DNA of 64,000 bases, from the NCBI GenBank assembly GCA_021325615.1, contig JAJPGU010000010.1, forward strand, positions 124,001 to 188,000, given 5' to 3'. Shown here piece after piece: positions 45,160 through 54,526 of this stretch; within the stretch, counting starts at the first letter, position 1, and each line of letters opens with the position of its first letter. The position numbers and the translations under genes were made by a program. The DNA is from Nitrososphaerota archaeon. GTDB taxonomy: Archaea; Thermoproteota; Nitrososphaeria; Nitrososphaerales; Nitrosopumilaceae. The notes beneath the pieces are model-generated. The model saw only the letters and a list, made by a program, of their open reading frames with translations. It had not been told where the DNA came from and did not search any database.

Positions 45160-45373
45160 AGCTTCCGACCCTTATCCCCAGGATGATGAGGAACCCGCCA
45201 ATCCCGTACATGGCAGTGGACACCTTTTCACTGGTGAGGTCGGGCGAGGTGAAAAAGTCCGACACAAAGTCCGGCCCGAAGATAAGCAGATCCCTGACTA
45301 TCGGGATCGTCGCAACAATTATGAAAAGGACACCCATGGCGGTGAACCAGTTTTTCCTTTGGCTGTCTCCCAT
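45149..45373 (-). CDS. Small two-helix membrane protein
   Basis: The 74-residue protein has two transmembrane helices (WFTAMGVLFIIVATIPIV and MYGIGGFLIILGIRVG) joined by an acidic loop. It overlaps the next gene by 11 bases and follows the fno-like gene by 20 bases, so it is likely part of the same unit. The function is unknown. Confidence 0.65.
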   Translation of the reverse strand: MGDSQRKNWFTAMGVLFIIVATIPIVRDLLIFGPDFVSDFFTSPDLTSEKVSTAMYGIGGFLIILGIRVGSYVR

Positions 45374-45393
45374 CCCTTAGGTTTGAAGGAGCA

Positions 45394-46065
45394 TCAAATT
45401 ATCTTTATGCCCGGGTTTTTCATCTTGTTCCTTATCATCGCGTTGATTAGGATGGGGGTGGCACTCTCTGCAAGGTATGACAGGGAGCCGGGACCAAGAA
45501 GGATGGGCCTCAAGTTCTTTATCTCTTGTATGAGGCCGTTTACCACGGATATTGCGGCCTCGCTGTCGCCGCAGACAAAGATGTCCGAATCCAGGACAAG
45601 CTTCGTGTCGATTAGCTTCTTCTCCGATATGGTGTGGAACGCGGACACGAGGTTTGACGCGTTTTTCATGTGCTTCTTGACAAGATCAAACGCCGACGGC
45701 TTGTTCTCCCTGAACGAGATGAGCTCAAAGCCCGCATCGGTCTTTGTGAGGGGCACTATGGGTGATATCACTATGCAACCGTCCTTGATTACCGGCAGGA
45801 TCTGGGAGCAGATGGACTCGATGTTTTCATAGGGGATCGAAAGCACCAGGACGTCGCTTTCCTTGGCAGCAGAAATGTTGTCTGCACCCGTTATCTTCCC
45901 CTTGGGGGAGCCGTGCTCTGCTGACGCACTTGACGAGTATTCGCGCGCAACCTCCTGCGCCCTGGCCGAATCCCTTGAACCGATTATCACGTCATGGTTG
46001 AGGCACCACCGCAGGGCAAAGCCCTTGCCCATTCCGCCGGTGCCGCCGATGACTCCTATTTTCAT
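45394..46065 (-). CDS. npdG: F420H2:NADP+ oxidoreductase (NpdG family)
   Basis: The 223-residue protein has the N-terminal NADP Rossmann motif IGVIGGTGGMGKGFALRWC and SRDSARAQEVA (basic residue for the 2'-phosphate), with LVLSIPYENIESI and the C-terminal helical region. It shuttles hydride between F420 and NADP. It heads a minus-strand unit with a membrane protein and a PNPOx-fold protein, consistent with F420 use. Confidence 0.88.
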   Translation of the reverse strand: MKIGVIGGTGGMGKGFALRWCLNHDVIIGSRDSARAQEVAREYSSSASAEHGSPKGKITGADNISAAKESDVLVLSIPYENIESICSQILPVIKDGCIVISPIVPLTKTDAGFELISFRENKPSAFDLVKKHMKNASNLVSAFHTISEKKLIDTKLVLDSDIFVCGDSEAAISVVNGLIQEIKNLRPILLGPGSLSYLAESATPILINAMIRNKMKNPGIKII

Positions 46066-46127
46066 GTCTTGATTGCTCTGAGAATCTTATTATTAGCTTT
46101 GCGGAACTAGTCGATTCAGAACAGACA

Positions 46128-46742
46128 TTGTTCCTCTTCTTGCGACACGGGCAGGCCCGAAACAACGTTGAAAGAGTTCTTGCCGGAAGGGCAAAGGGAT
46201 ACCCGCTGACCCAGCTTGGCGTCAGGCAGGCGGAGAACATCGCGGAATTCCTCAAGCCGTTCAAGATCTCGGCGGTATATTCAAGCCCGGTCGAGAGGGC
46301 CGAGCAGACCGCCGGCATCGTTGCAAAGACGCTGGGAATGGAATACACGATAGACGAAAGGCTTACCGAGATTGACATGGGCGGCCTTGGGGGCATGCCG
46401 TACGAGGACATGTTTGCAAAGCACGGGAACATATTTCTGAGGTTTTACGAGGGACACCCGGTCATCGAGCAGAACGGGATGGAGACCTTTGCAAGCATCA
46501 AGAAGAGGGTGACTGACCTTGTGGAGCACTGCTCAAAGCACCATGGCGACGGAGACATCCTGCTTGTGACCCACATGGACCCGATCAAGTCGCTGCTCTC
46601 GACCGTCATGCAGCTCAGGCCCGAGTCTCTTTACGAGCTGATAATTAGGAACGCGTCTCTTACGATGTTCAAGAGGGAGCAGGGAAACCTTTCCATCGTT
46701 TCAATCAACTCCATGTGCCCTGAACGGTATCTTCAGGACTGA
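46128..46742 (+). CDS. Histidine phosphatase (phosphoglycerate-mutase-like)
   Basis: The 204-residue protein has the catalytic RHG motif at its start (FLFLRHGQARNN), YSSPVERAEQTA, ERLTEIDMGGLGG and LLVTHMDPIKSLL with the second His. The TTG at 46128 is the only start just upstream of the RHG strand. It could be a phosphoglycerate mutase or a broad phosphatase. Confidence 0.9.
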   Translation: MFLFLRHGQARNNVERVLAGRAKGYPLTQLGVRQAENIAEFLKPFKISAVYSSPVERAEQTAGIVAKTLGMEYTIDERLTEIDMGGLGGMPYEDMFAKHGNIFLRFYEGHPVIEQNGMETFASIKKRVTDLVEHCSKHHGDGDILLVTHMDPIKSLLSTVMQLRPESLYELIIRNASLTMFKREQGNLSIVSINSMCPERYLQD

Positions 46743-46828
46743 TCAAAAACATTTTTTGCGCTGCGTGTTTCTCTCAAGCCGTTTTTACCGACTGACACCA
46801 TTAATTTCAACAGAAGCAATATCTATGG

Positions 46829-47848
46829 GTGAAGATCATCACGTATAGATTGAAATTATTGGTGGCGGGCCTCACGCTCCTTGTTGTATCGAGCATGATT
46901 TCTCAGGCCTGTGCCGTTTCCATACCCATGCAGCTCTACACCGACTCGCAGGTCTATTCCGAGGGCCAACCGCTTCTCGTATACGGAAAGACCGCAGATG
47001 CAAACGAGACGGTCATCCTGAGGCTTTTCGCGCCGGACGGCACCATAAAGCAGTTCAACCAGATATCCTCCGATGCGCAGGGAAACTTTAACCAGATTTT
47101 GATAAGGTGGCCAAATGCCACGACCAACTACCCATACGGGACATATTCCGTAGAGGGAATCCTCCCAAAGGAGCAGGGATACTCGCAGAAAGTGGACATC
47201 AAGTTTGCCTCTAGCTCGACCGTAATACCGGTCCCAATCCAAAGGAACGTCTTGGTATCGGTGTATGCGCCCCAGACTGCCGCAGTCAACCAGACATTCC
47301 GGGTGTTCGTCCAGGTGACAAGCGACGGCGAACTTGTGGCTGGGGACCCCTCAAAACTCCTTGCCACCTCGCACGTCCACGAGCCGGACGGAAGCGTGGT
47401 AGACCTCACCAACTCCTTTACCACGCTTCACCAGGGGCTCTACTATGTCGACTTTACGCCCTCCCAGGAGGGGACATATGTCTTTCACATAATAGCCCTC
47501 AGCCAGGGAACGGAGGCAAACGGGTCTGTTGCCACGCTGGTGTTGAAGCAGAGCATCGAGGGGATATCAAACCAGCTAATCCAACTAAACACGGCGCTCT
47601 CCTCGACGGCAAGCGAGCTTGACAAGATGAAGTCCGAGGTCCAGACCTTCGGCTACGTCCTCAACTCCAGCCAGCACTCGATTGCGACTGCGAACGAGAA
47701 CATGAACAAGACTGTAACCTCCATGTCGGACTCGGTAAAGAACATCGAGTCGGCGTCGGGACAGATAAACTCACTGCTGCTGCCCTTTTCCGCCCTGATT
47801 GCCGTGATGATAGCCCTGCAGCTTGCCATCCTTGCAAGGCGAAGATAG
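46829..47848 (+). CDS. Secreted Ig-like protein with coiled coil and C-terminal anchor
   Basis: The 339-residue protein has a signal peptide (LLVAGLTLLVVSSMISQACA), a macroglobulin or Ig-like domain (about 33-130, YSEGQPLLVYGKTADANETVILRLFAPDG) and a second beta domain (about 135-240). A coiled coil (about 250-310) and a C-terminal helix (LLLPFSALIAVMIALQLAILA) with RRR at the end follow. It is anchored outside the cell. It is 5 bases upstream of the subtilase and surely co-transcribed. The start is GTG at 46829. Confidence 0.85.
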   Translation: MKIITYRLKLLVAGLTLLVVSSMISQACAVSIPMQLYTDSQVYSEGQPLLVYGKTADANETVILRLFAPDGTIKQFNQISSDAQGNFNQILIRWPNATTNYPYGTYSVEGILPKEQGYSQKVDIKFASSSTVIPVPIQRNVLVSVYAPQTAAVNQTFRVFVQVTSDGELVAGDPSKLLATSHVHEPDGSVVDLTNSFTTLHQGLYYVDFTPSQEGTYVFHIIALSQGTEANGSVATLVLKQSIEGISNQLIQLNTALSSTASELDKMKSEVQTFGYVLNSSQHSIATANENMNKTVTSMSDSVKNIESASGQINSLLLPFSALIAVMIALQLAILARRR

Positions 47849-47853
47849 CGGTC

Positions 47854-50800
47854 ATGGCAGACAAGAGGCATCCTTCACTTGCTCTAGTATCCGTATTTCT
47901 CATCCTGCTCCTTGTCGGGGCGGCGGTGCCAAGGCCGGCCGCCGCTTCCTTTGACGTCGATGTCCCGCCGCAGGCGCAGGCGCCGCCTGTCCAGGACACG
48001 GGCCTGATAACATTCCAGCCGGTACCGGAGGAGGCGGCTGCAAAGCGATATATCGTCTTTGGTCCGGGACCGGTCTCGGACATATCCCAGGCCTCAAGCG
48101 CGATGATTTACGGGCTTGGCTCAGGCCACGGGTCCTTTGCGGTAGGGATGTTCGACCAGCAGGCGGTATCAAGCCTCAGGCTTGAGGGATACAAGGTGAT
48201 GGAGGACCTCCCGCTGGAATTTGACTCGTACCAGCCCGGGCCGTCCGATCCCCCGGAGGTCTCAAGGGTCGGCAGCATCCTGGGCTCAAGCCAGGTCATT
48301 GACAAGTACAACTACACCGGTGCGGGAATCAGGGTGGGGATTGTCGACACGGGCACCGACTTTTCAAACCTCGACGTACGCAGCTCGCTTGCAAGGGACT
48401 CTAACAACGTTCCCGTGATGATAGATGCGGACGGGCAGGGAATTGCGCTTACCAACGCGACCTTTGTGGCCCAGATTGGCAACAACGGGGTCATCCAGAA
48501 CTACACCCACCCGATTCCAAAGAACGCCACCTCCGACGTCTACGTCAGCTCAAAGGGCGTCTTCCTTGACCTCAAGCGGAACGGGATGGGGACGACAATC
48601 CAGGTCTACAACTCGCAGTACCCCAAGGGAGGGGCCCCCGTCATCAACGGCAGCGTCTCGGACGACTACAAGATAGGGCGGGACGCCAGGCACTTTATCG
48701 TATCAAAAAGCGGCGTGTACCACTTTGGGATGGTATACGAGAGCGTATCGCAGGGACAGCTCTCGGTGCTCCAGCTGGTGCCGGTCCTGGTGGTGGACTC
48801 GAAAAAGGCCGGGGTGTACGACACCATCATCCCCGACATGTCAGACTCTTACAAGGACTTTATCAGGATAACAAGCCCGGTCCCGCCAACATATGGCTTT
48901 GACTTTACCAACCAGGCCCCGATAACGCTAGGGAACGGGAGGGAGTACCTGGTGTACGGGACAGGGGGCGGCAACCCCGTTTACAGCGCTGGCACCGTGG
49001 GGGCGCGGGTCCTTGACCTCTACGGCGTGTTCTCGCATGCGTCCAAGACGGACAAGAAGCTCGGGGCCATAAACGGGACCCTCCTTCCGCCGCTTGACCC
49101 GCACGGGAACTTTTTTGGCGTGATGTACGACTACCAGGGGCACGGGACTGCGACGGCAGCCTCGATAACCTCGCAGGGCAGGGAGAGGTACGACATTTAC
49201 GGCAACTCGACCACATACCCGATAAGGGGCGTGGCTCCTGGCGCAAAGATAGTGCCGATAAAGGCGCTCTGGGTGGGCGATGCGATATACGGGTGGCTCT
49301 GGGCCGCAGGGTTTGACCAGTATAACGGCACCTGGAAGTACTCGGGAAAGCCAAGGGTCGACATTCTTTCCAACAGCTGGGGCATCTCCACATTCCCTGC
49401 GCTGGGCTCCGTGCCGGGGTTTGACGCAAGCTCGCTCCTCCTAAGCGCACTCAACGTCCCGGGCTCGCTTGACAAGGACTTTCCAGGGATACTCACGGTG
49501 AGCAGCTCGGGAAATGCCGGGCCGGGATACGGGACGATAGGGAGCCCTGATGCCGCACCCTTTGGCCTTACGGTGGGGGCCGCGACCGACAACATCTTTG
49601 TGGGATACGGCCCCTTCAAGGGACAGCCGAGGTTTGGTAACAGCACGCAGTACTTTGGCGACGTATCGGGATTCTCAAGCAAGGGGCCCTCGCTCGTGGG
49701 CGACCCCAAGCCCGACATACTGGCCGTGGGCGAGTACAGCTTTACGCCCACCTCCGTCACAAAATACAGCAAGAACTCGACGGGGCCCTTTGCGCTTTTT
49801 GGCGGCACAAGCCTTGCCGCACCGCTGACTGCAGGGTCTGCCGCCATAGTGATGCAGGCGCTGCATGACAGGGGGGTGCCATATGACCCGTTCAAGGTGA
49901 AGAACATACTCATGTCTACTGCCGACGATCTCGGAAACGACCCGTTCGCCCAGGGCTCGGGCCTGGTCAACGTCACAAGCGCAATAGACTATGTGCTTGG
50001 CAGGGACGGCAGTTTCATTGTCTACAACAACAGCACCTACGGAAATGTCCGGGACGTGCTGGGGCCGGCGATAGGCTCGCTCAACTCGTCCTCCTTTGGG
50101 CTCAAGGCCTTTGGCATCGGGGGCAGCCCGCTTCCTGAAACCCCGTGGTTTGCAGGGAGGCTTTACCCGGGGGAGAGGACCACGGCGCAGTTCACCGTTG
50201 ACAACCCGGGTGCCAATGCCATTGACGTTGAGGTTGCTGCCCAGAAAATCTCGCTTGAAAAGGTCTCGCAATACAACGGGACCACGCAACCCCGGCTGCA
50301 GGATCCCACGCTGAAAAAGGCGGGGGTGTACAGGCCAGACTATGTGTCGCTTGAGCAGGTGTCAAACCACACAAGCCTGCTATCGTACTTTCAGAGGTCC
50401 GACCCCATCCCGCACGACGCATCGATGCTTGTGCTGGACCTCACCTTCCCCTTTTCGGAATTTCTAAACGAGTCGTCAAAGATGTATGGCGACAGCATAA
50501 GGATCTCCTCGCTATACCTGTATGACTGGGACAGGCACAACGGCACCCAGCCAGTCTACCGGGACCTTGCCCTTGTAAACAGGGGAGGGTCGTGGGGGAC
50601 GGTCCAGGAGGTGAGGGTGTCGCACCCCGATTCGAGGTTTAGCAGCGAGCCGCTTGTCGGCGTATACCCGGTACCCACGTGGTTCTCATACTGGTCTGGC
50701 GACACCAAGAAGAACGCCACCGCCATGGCCTACAACATTACTGCAAGCTACTACAAGAAGGCGCCCTGGAGCCAGATATGGGTTGACTCCGCAAGCGTCC

Positions 50801-52104
50801 GCGTGGCGCCGCACGGCAAGGCGCAGGTCCCGGTGACGCTCGTAGTACCGGACAATGCGCTTCCCGGCGTATACCAGGGCTTTGTCTCCTTCAGCTCCGG
50901 CGGGCATGCGGTAAACGCCCCGGTCTCCTATGTGGTGCTAAAAAAACTCCAGCCAAAGGACCTGCCCACGGTAATCCAGGGGTCCTATGGCAGCGCGATA
51001 TTTGGAAACGGGTACGTGGGGGGAGGGTTTGACATGTCAAACCGGTACAACGCAGGCGACTGGAGGCAGTACTACTTTGACGTCACGGACAAGACAATCA
51101 ACACGGCCACAATGATATTTTCGTGGAAGGATCCCGGAACGGACCTGTCGGTCTTTGTGGTCGATCCCAAGGGGAACATAGTGCAGGCAAGCTCGCCGCC
51201 CGGAATCCTCGGACAGTTCCAGGGGTGGCCAAGCGGGGACTGGCTCGGGCCTAGCACGCCCTTCAGCGAGGGCGGGGGATTTTACCCGGTGAAAAACAGG
51301 GACGCAACCTCTGAGGAGGTGTACGCCCCAATCAACCAGACCGGGGTCTACTCGGTGCTGGTGCACACCACGCTGTTCGGGGGGGACTCGGTGTCCGAAC
51401 CCCTAACGATGTTTGCCAAGTTCTCGACGATACTGCCAAGCGAGACCCCGCCTGCCATAACCCTAAATGTACCTGAATTCATCAACGGGACATACAAGAT
51501 AAGGCCCGTCATAACGGGACACGACATCCAGGAAGAGACCTACTCGCTTGACTCGCTTGCCCCGCGGGCCGTCGGCAACTCGACGTTTCCAAACGCCACC
51601 ATGGGGCTTGCTGAGGGCCCCCACACCCTTGAGATAACGGCGTCAGACGCGGTGGGACACACGGCGTCCGGGGTGGCGTCCTTTACCGTGGACGACACGG
51701 CCCCGTCTGTCGTGTTCGAGTCGCCCTCCAACGGCTCGGAGGTATCCGGTACAATCAGCGTCAAGGTGCAGGTCAGCGACCCCAACCTTCCCTCGAGCGG
51801 CTGGCTCGAGCTGAGGGCGGGAAGCATGGTGGTACGGGACAATTCCACCCTCCAGATTGACACGCGCACCCTTCCAAACGGACCCTACACAATAGAGGCG
51901 GTGGCAAGGGACATGGCGGGAAACGTGGCAATACGGGATGTCACGGTGGGCATTGACAACTCAAGTCCGGGACTTGGCGGGGCGGCCGGGCCGGTGCAGG
52001 GGGTGGGCACTGCAACAATCATAGAGATTGTCGCGGGAGTTGCGGCAGCCTCGGCAGTCTCGGCCCTTGTGCTGCGAAAGTTCAGGGTCCCTCCGAGGGC
52101 CTGA
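47854..52104 (+). CDS. Very large secreted subtilisin-like protease (S8) with D-H insertion
   Basis: The 1416-residue protein has a signal peptide (ALVSVFLILLLVGAAVP) and the catalytic triad D165 (GIVDTGTDF), H430 (YQGHGTATA) and S653 (GGTSLAAPLTAG). About 265 residues lie between D and H, where classical subtilases have about 30-40. The insertion recalls tripeptidyl-peptidase II. Beyond 720 come beta-sandwich modules, a PPC-like region (about 1035-1150), Ig-like repeats with DDTAPSV and a C-terminal helix (TIIEIVAGVAAASAVSALVL). It is secreted and membrane-anchored. It probably processes surface proteins or extracellular peptides, together with the upstream anchored protein. Confidence 0.93.
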   Translation: MADKRHPSLALVSVFLILLLVGAAVPRPAAASFDVDVPPQAQAPPVQDTGLITFQPVPEEAAAKRYIVFGPGPVSDISQASSAMIYGLGSGHGSFAVGMFDQQAVSSLRLEGYKVMEDLPLEFDSYQPGPSDPPEVSRVGSILGSSQVIDKYNYTGAGIRVGIVDTGTDFSNLDVRSSLARDSNNVPVMIDADGQGIALTNATFVAQIGNNGVIQNYTHPIPKNATSDVYVSSKGVFLDLKRNGMGTTIQVYNSQYPKGGAPVINGSVSDDYKIGRDARHFIVSKSGVYHFGMVYESVSQGQLSVLQLVPVLVVDSKKAGVYDTIIPDMSDSYKDFIRITSPVPPTYGFDFTNQAPITLGNGREYLVYGTGGGNPVYSAGTVGARVLDLYGVFSHASKTDKKLGAINGTLLPPLDPHGNFFGVMYDYQGHGTATAASITSQGRERYDIYGNSTTYPIRGVAPGAKIVPIKALWVGDAIYGWLWAAGFDQYNGTWKYSGKPRVDILSNSWGISTFPALGSVPGFDASSLLLSALNVPGSLDKDFPGILTVSSSGNAGPGYGTIGSPDAAPFGLTVGAATDNIFVGYGPFKGQPRFGNSTQYFGDVSGFSSKGPSLVGDPKPDILAVGEYSFTPTSVTKYSKNSTGPFALFGGTSLAAPLTAGSAAIVMQALHDRGVPYDPFKVKNILMSTADDLGNDPFAQGSGLVNVTSAIDYVLGRDGSFIVYNNSTYGNVRDVLGPAIGSLNSSSFGLKAFGIGGSPLPETPWFAGRLYPGERTTAQFTVDNPGANAIDVEVAAQKISLEKVSQYNGTTQPRLQDPTLKKAGVYRPDYVSLEQVSNHTSLLSYFQRSDPIPHDASMLVLDLTFPFSEFLNESSKMYGDSIRISSLYLYDWDRHNGTQPVYRDLALVNRGGSWGTVQEVRVSHPDSRFSSEPLVGVYPVPTWFSYWSGDTKKNATAMAYNITASYYKKAPWSQIWVDSASVRVAPHGKAQVPVTLVVPDNALPGVYQGFVSFSSGGHAVNAPVSYVVLKKLQPKDLPTVIQGSYGSAIFGNGYVGGGFDMSNRYNAGDWRQYYFDVTDKTINTATMIFSWKDPGTDLSVFVVDPKGNIVQASSPPGILGQFQGWPSGDWLGPSTPFSEGGGFYPVKNRDATSEEVYAPINQTGVYSVLVHTTLFGGDSVSEPLTMFAKFSTILPSETPPAITLNVPEFINGTYKIRPVITGHDIQEETYSLDSLAPRAVGNSTFPNATMGLAEGPHTLEITASDAVGHTASGVASFTVDDTAPSVVFESPSNGSEVSGTISVKVQVSDPNLPSSGWLELRAGSMVVRDNSTLQIDTRTLPNGPYTIEAVARDMAGNVAIRDVTVGIDNSSPGLGGAAGPVQGVGTATIIEIVAGVAAASAVSALVLRKFRVPPRA

Positions 52105-52298
52105 CAGACCGCCGGCAAGCAGGACCGCGGGTGGAGAGGCATGCGTTTTTGAAATGGTGCAGGGACGTTTATTGGACAAGGATCCCTTGCGCTTCGCCAC
52201 GAATGGATACCGGGAATTCTTTTTCCGCAGGCCGGGCCCGCGGGAAGGGGGCGGTTTTGTGACTTTTTCTCACCGATCTTGCTTTGGAACCGAGAAGG

Positions 52299-52307
52299 TT
52301 TATATGC
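52299..52307 (+). promoter_or_regulatory. TATA-like box of the Rieske-cytochrome b operon
   Basis: GTTTATATG lies about 28 bases before the ATG at 52332. The arrangement supports leaderless initiation at that codon and not at the frame's earlier codons. Confidence 0.6.
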
Positions 52308-52331
52308 AATTTTTCAGCCACGAAGCTTTGG

Positions 52332-52937
52332 ATGTCTGAGCAAGATACTAGGGGTACAGTAACTAGGCGAGACTTCCTCAGACTTTTAGGCGCGGCAGGG
52401 GTCGCGACAACTTTTGCACCCTTTGTACCGTGGGGCCAGTTCATGCCCAACCCGTCAAACATCGTGCCGTCAAAGGTGCAGGTGACGCTACCGGACGGGA
52501 CCATTGCCAATGTCAAGACCTTTCCGATGAACAGCTCCGAGGTTATCACATACCCGGCCAGCGGCGACCCGGTGCTTGACCAGGAGGCATTCAAAAAGTG
52601 GCAGTTCATCAGGCTCCCTGCGGAACTTGGCGGCAGCGCGCAGGATGTCAGCGCCTTCCGGGTTTATAGTATGGTATGTTTGCATTTATGGTGTTTATGG
52701 AAATACTGGCCGCAGGATGGCAGGAAGAGGGGAGAGTGCCCGTGCCACGGAAGCATGTACAATCCGCTTACCGGGAAGGCATTTGCAGGGCCCGCATCGC
52801 TCCAGGCCCCTCCCTCAAACGTCCTTGCGACGCTCTATCTCGAGGCCGACGACAAGGGAGATCTCTGGATAAAGCCTGCAGTATGGAACGTCAACGAGAA
52901 TGGAATAGTGGGATATGGTCGCCTCCTTAAAACGTAG
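52332..52937 (+). CDS. Rieske iron-sulfur protein, Tat-exported
   Basis: The 201-residue protein starts with a Tat-type signal anchor (TRRDFLRLLGAAGVATTF). The [2Fe-2S] motif is C116-L-H118 and C136-P-C-H139, with C121 and C138 as the disulfide pair. It acts with cytochrome b in quinol oxidation on the outer membrane face. The last codons overlap the start of the cytochrome b gene. The first cluster motif is encoded by unusually AT-rich codons compared with the rest of the gene. Confidence 0.93.
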   Translation: MSEQDTRGTVTRRDFLRLLGAAGVATTFAPFVPWGQFMPNPSNIVPSKVQVTLPDGTIANVKTFPMNSSEVITYPASGDPVLDQEAFKKWQFIRLPAELGGSAQDVSAFRVYSMVCLHLWCLWKYWPQDGRKRGECPCHGSMYNPLTGKAFAGPASLQAPPSNVLATLYLEADDKGDLWIKPAVWNVNENGIVGYGRLLKT

Positions 52938-54471
52938 AAACGGTTTCGTGGATTTCTGCTACTGGATCTGGGATGGCCTTGAGAGGACAGTCTTCATAGG
53001 CACCAAGTTTTCGTTCCCTGCAAGGTTTGTGAGCCCGTTTGGGTTCCTTGGGATGCTGACCTTTGTAGTGTTCATCATACTTGGGGTTTCGGGTGCACTG
53101 CTAATGTTCTACTACGAGCCGATACTTGACAGGGCCTGGGACAGCGTCGCAAAGATAAACAACGTAGTCCCGTACGGCTTTATGATACGTAACATACATT
53201 ATCATGCGTCAAATGCAATGGTGCTGCTTGCGGTACTGCACATGTACTACCAGTACTTTAGCGGAAGGTACAAGATTCGAAACGAGATAATCTGGGTGAC
53301 CGGAGTCGTCTTGGGTACCGTGACCATCCTTGAGGCGTTTACGGGATACGACATTATATTTAGCGAGCGCGCCGAGCTTGCAATCAGTATTGCCGCGTCG
53401 CTTACAAACTCCATGCCTGTGGTGGGACCGACCATACGCGACGCGATGTTCGGCTCGGGATTTGCCGACTTTATACTGAGGTTTTATACGCTGCACGTCT
53501 TCATCCTGCCAATAGTGATGCTGGGCCTTATGGCGGTGCACCTTCCGAGGTTCCTCGTCTTCGACGTGCCCATGGTCATGGCGATTGGTGGGGCAATCAT
53601 GATAACTGGAGGGCTATTCCCGGTGGACCTTGGTTCCAAGTTCCAGCCCACCGTCCCGCCCGGCATCACGGTGCCCGAGTGGTACCTTACGGGGATTTAC
53701 GCGTTCCTCCGGACGATGTACGACAAGTTCGTGACGGGAGTGCTCTGGCCCGCCCTGTTTATCGTAGCGATAGCCATGACCCCGTTCATAGACAGGTACA
53801 AGAAGTTCTCCTGGAAGGACAGGCCCATAATAACGGCCTTTGGAATCACGGGCATTACCCAGGTCATGGTGACCACCTACTGGGGATTCTACATTACGCC
53901 TGACGTGTCAAAGCCGCTCGTTGCAAGGCTGGTCATTGACCCTGTGTTCTTCTATACTATAATGCTCCTGCTAGTCCCAATTGGGTTCGGGTTCTCATAC
54001 ATGATGATACACCTTGCCAAGGAGGCAGAGAGGAAGGCAAAGCTTGCAGCCTCCAAGGGACCGCACAAGGTTGCGGGAATCAGCTTTACGGGCAAGTGGA
54101 TAAACTGGCTCATCATCGCGCTTCTCATATTCCAGGTCTACATCAACATCGCGGCATACAATGCGGCCCTTTCAGGAATGAAGAACTTCTCGCTATTCCT
54201 CGTAGGGCTTGGCCTCATGGTGTTTGCCGGCCTGTTCCACCTCTACAGGCACGGGCTGAACGAGGCAAAGAAGGTGCCACAGCCCCCGCCCCAGCAGGAG
54301 GAGCCCCCCAAGGCGCTTGAGAGCCCCCAGTCCCCTGCAGCAGTGCCGCCAAAGGCGGACTCGGGAGCGCCATCGCCGCCGCCCCAGCCCCAGGTAGCCC
54401 CGGAGATAAAGGCGGGACTTGGGGATGCCAAGGATCCGGTAGTGGGCAAGTTTGATCTCAAGGGACCGTAG
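52915..54471 (+). CDS. Cytochrome b / b6-type protein with proline-rich tail
   Basis: The 518-residue membrane protein has heme ligands H95 and H109 in one helix and H194 and H209 in another. The 15-residue spacing of the second pair is b6-like, while bc1 cytochromes have 14. The quinol-site PEWY motif is present in VPEWYLTGIYAFL. About ten helices are followed by a cytosolic proline- and glutamine-rich tail (PQPPPQQEEPP and PPPQPQ). The start overlaps the Rieske gene by 23 bases, so the two are translated together. Confidence 0.95.
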   Translation: MVASLKRRNGFVDFCYWIWDGLERTVFIGTKFSFPARFVSPFGFLGMLTFVVFIILGVSGALLMFYYEPILDRAWDSVAKINNVVPYGFMIRNIHYHASNAMVLLAVLHMYYQYFSGRYKIRNEIIWVTGVVLGTVTILEAFTGYDIIFSERAELAISIAASLTNSMPVVGPTIRDAMFGSGFADFILRFYTLHVFILPIVMLGLMAVHLPRFLVFDVPMVMAIGGAIMITGGLFPVDLGSKFQPTVPPGITVPEWYLTGIYAFLRTMYDKFVTGVLWPALFIVAIAMTPFIDRYKKFSWKDRPIITAFGITGITQVMVTTYWGFYITPDVSKPLVARLVIDPVFFYTIMLLLVPIGFGFSYMMIHLAKEAERKAKLAASKGPHKVAGISFTGKWINWLIIALLIFQVYINIAAYNAALSGMKNFSLFLVGLGLMVFAGLFHLYRHGLNEAKKVPQPPPQQEEPPKALESPQSPAAVPPKADSGAPSPPPQPQVAPEIKAGLGDAKDPVVGKFDLKGP

Positions 54472-54526
54472 GATCCTGGCAAACCGCGCTATAACTTTAT
54501 AAAACTCCAAAAAAACATCACGAGGG

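Noticed and set aside
47661..48083. Minus-strand frames opposite the subtilase signal region
   Set aside because: Shadows of the GC-rich coding strand; the plus-strand gene has a signal peptide and complete catalytic triad.
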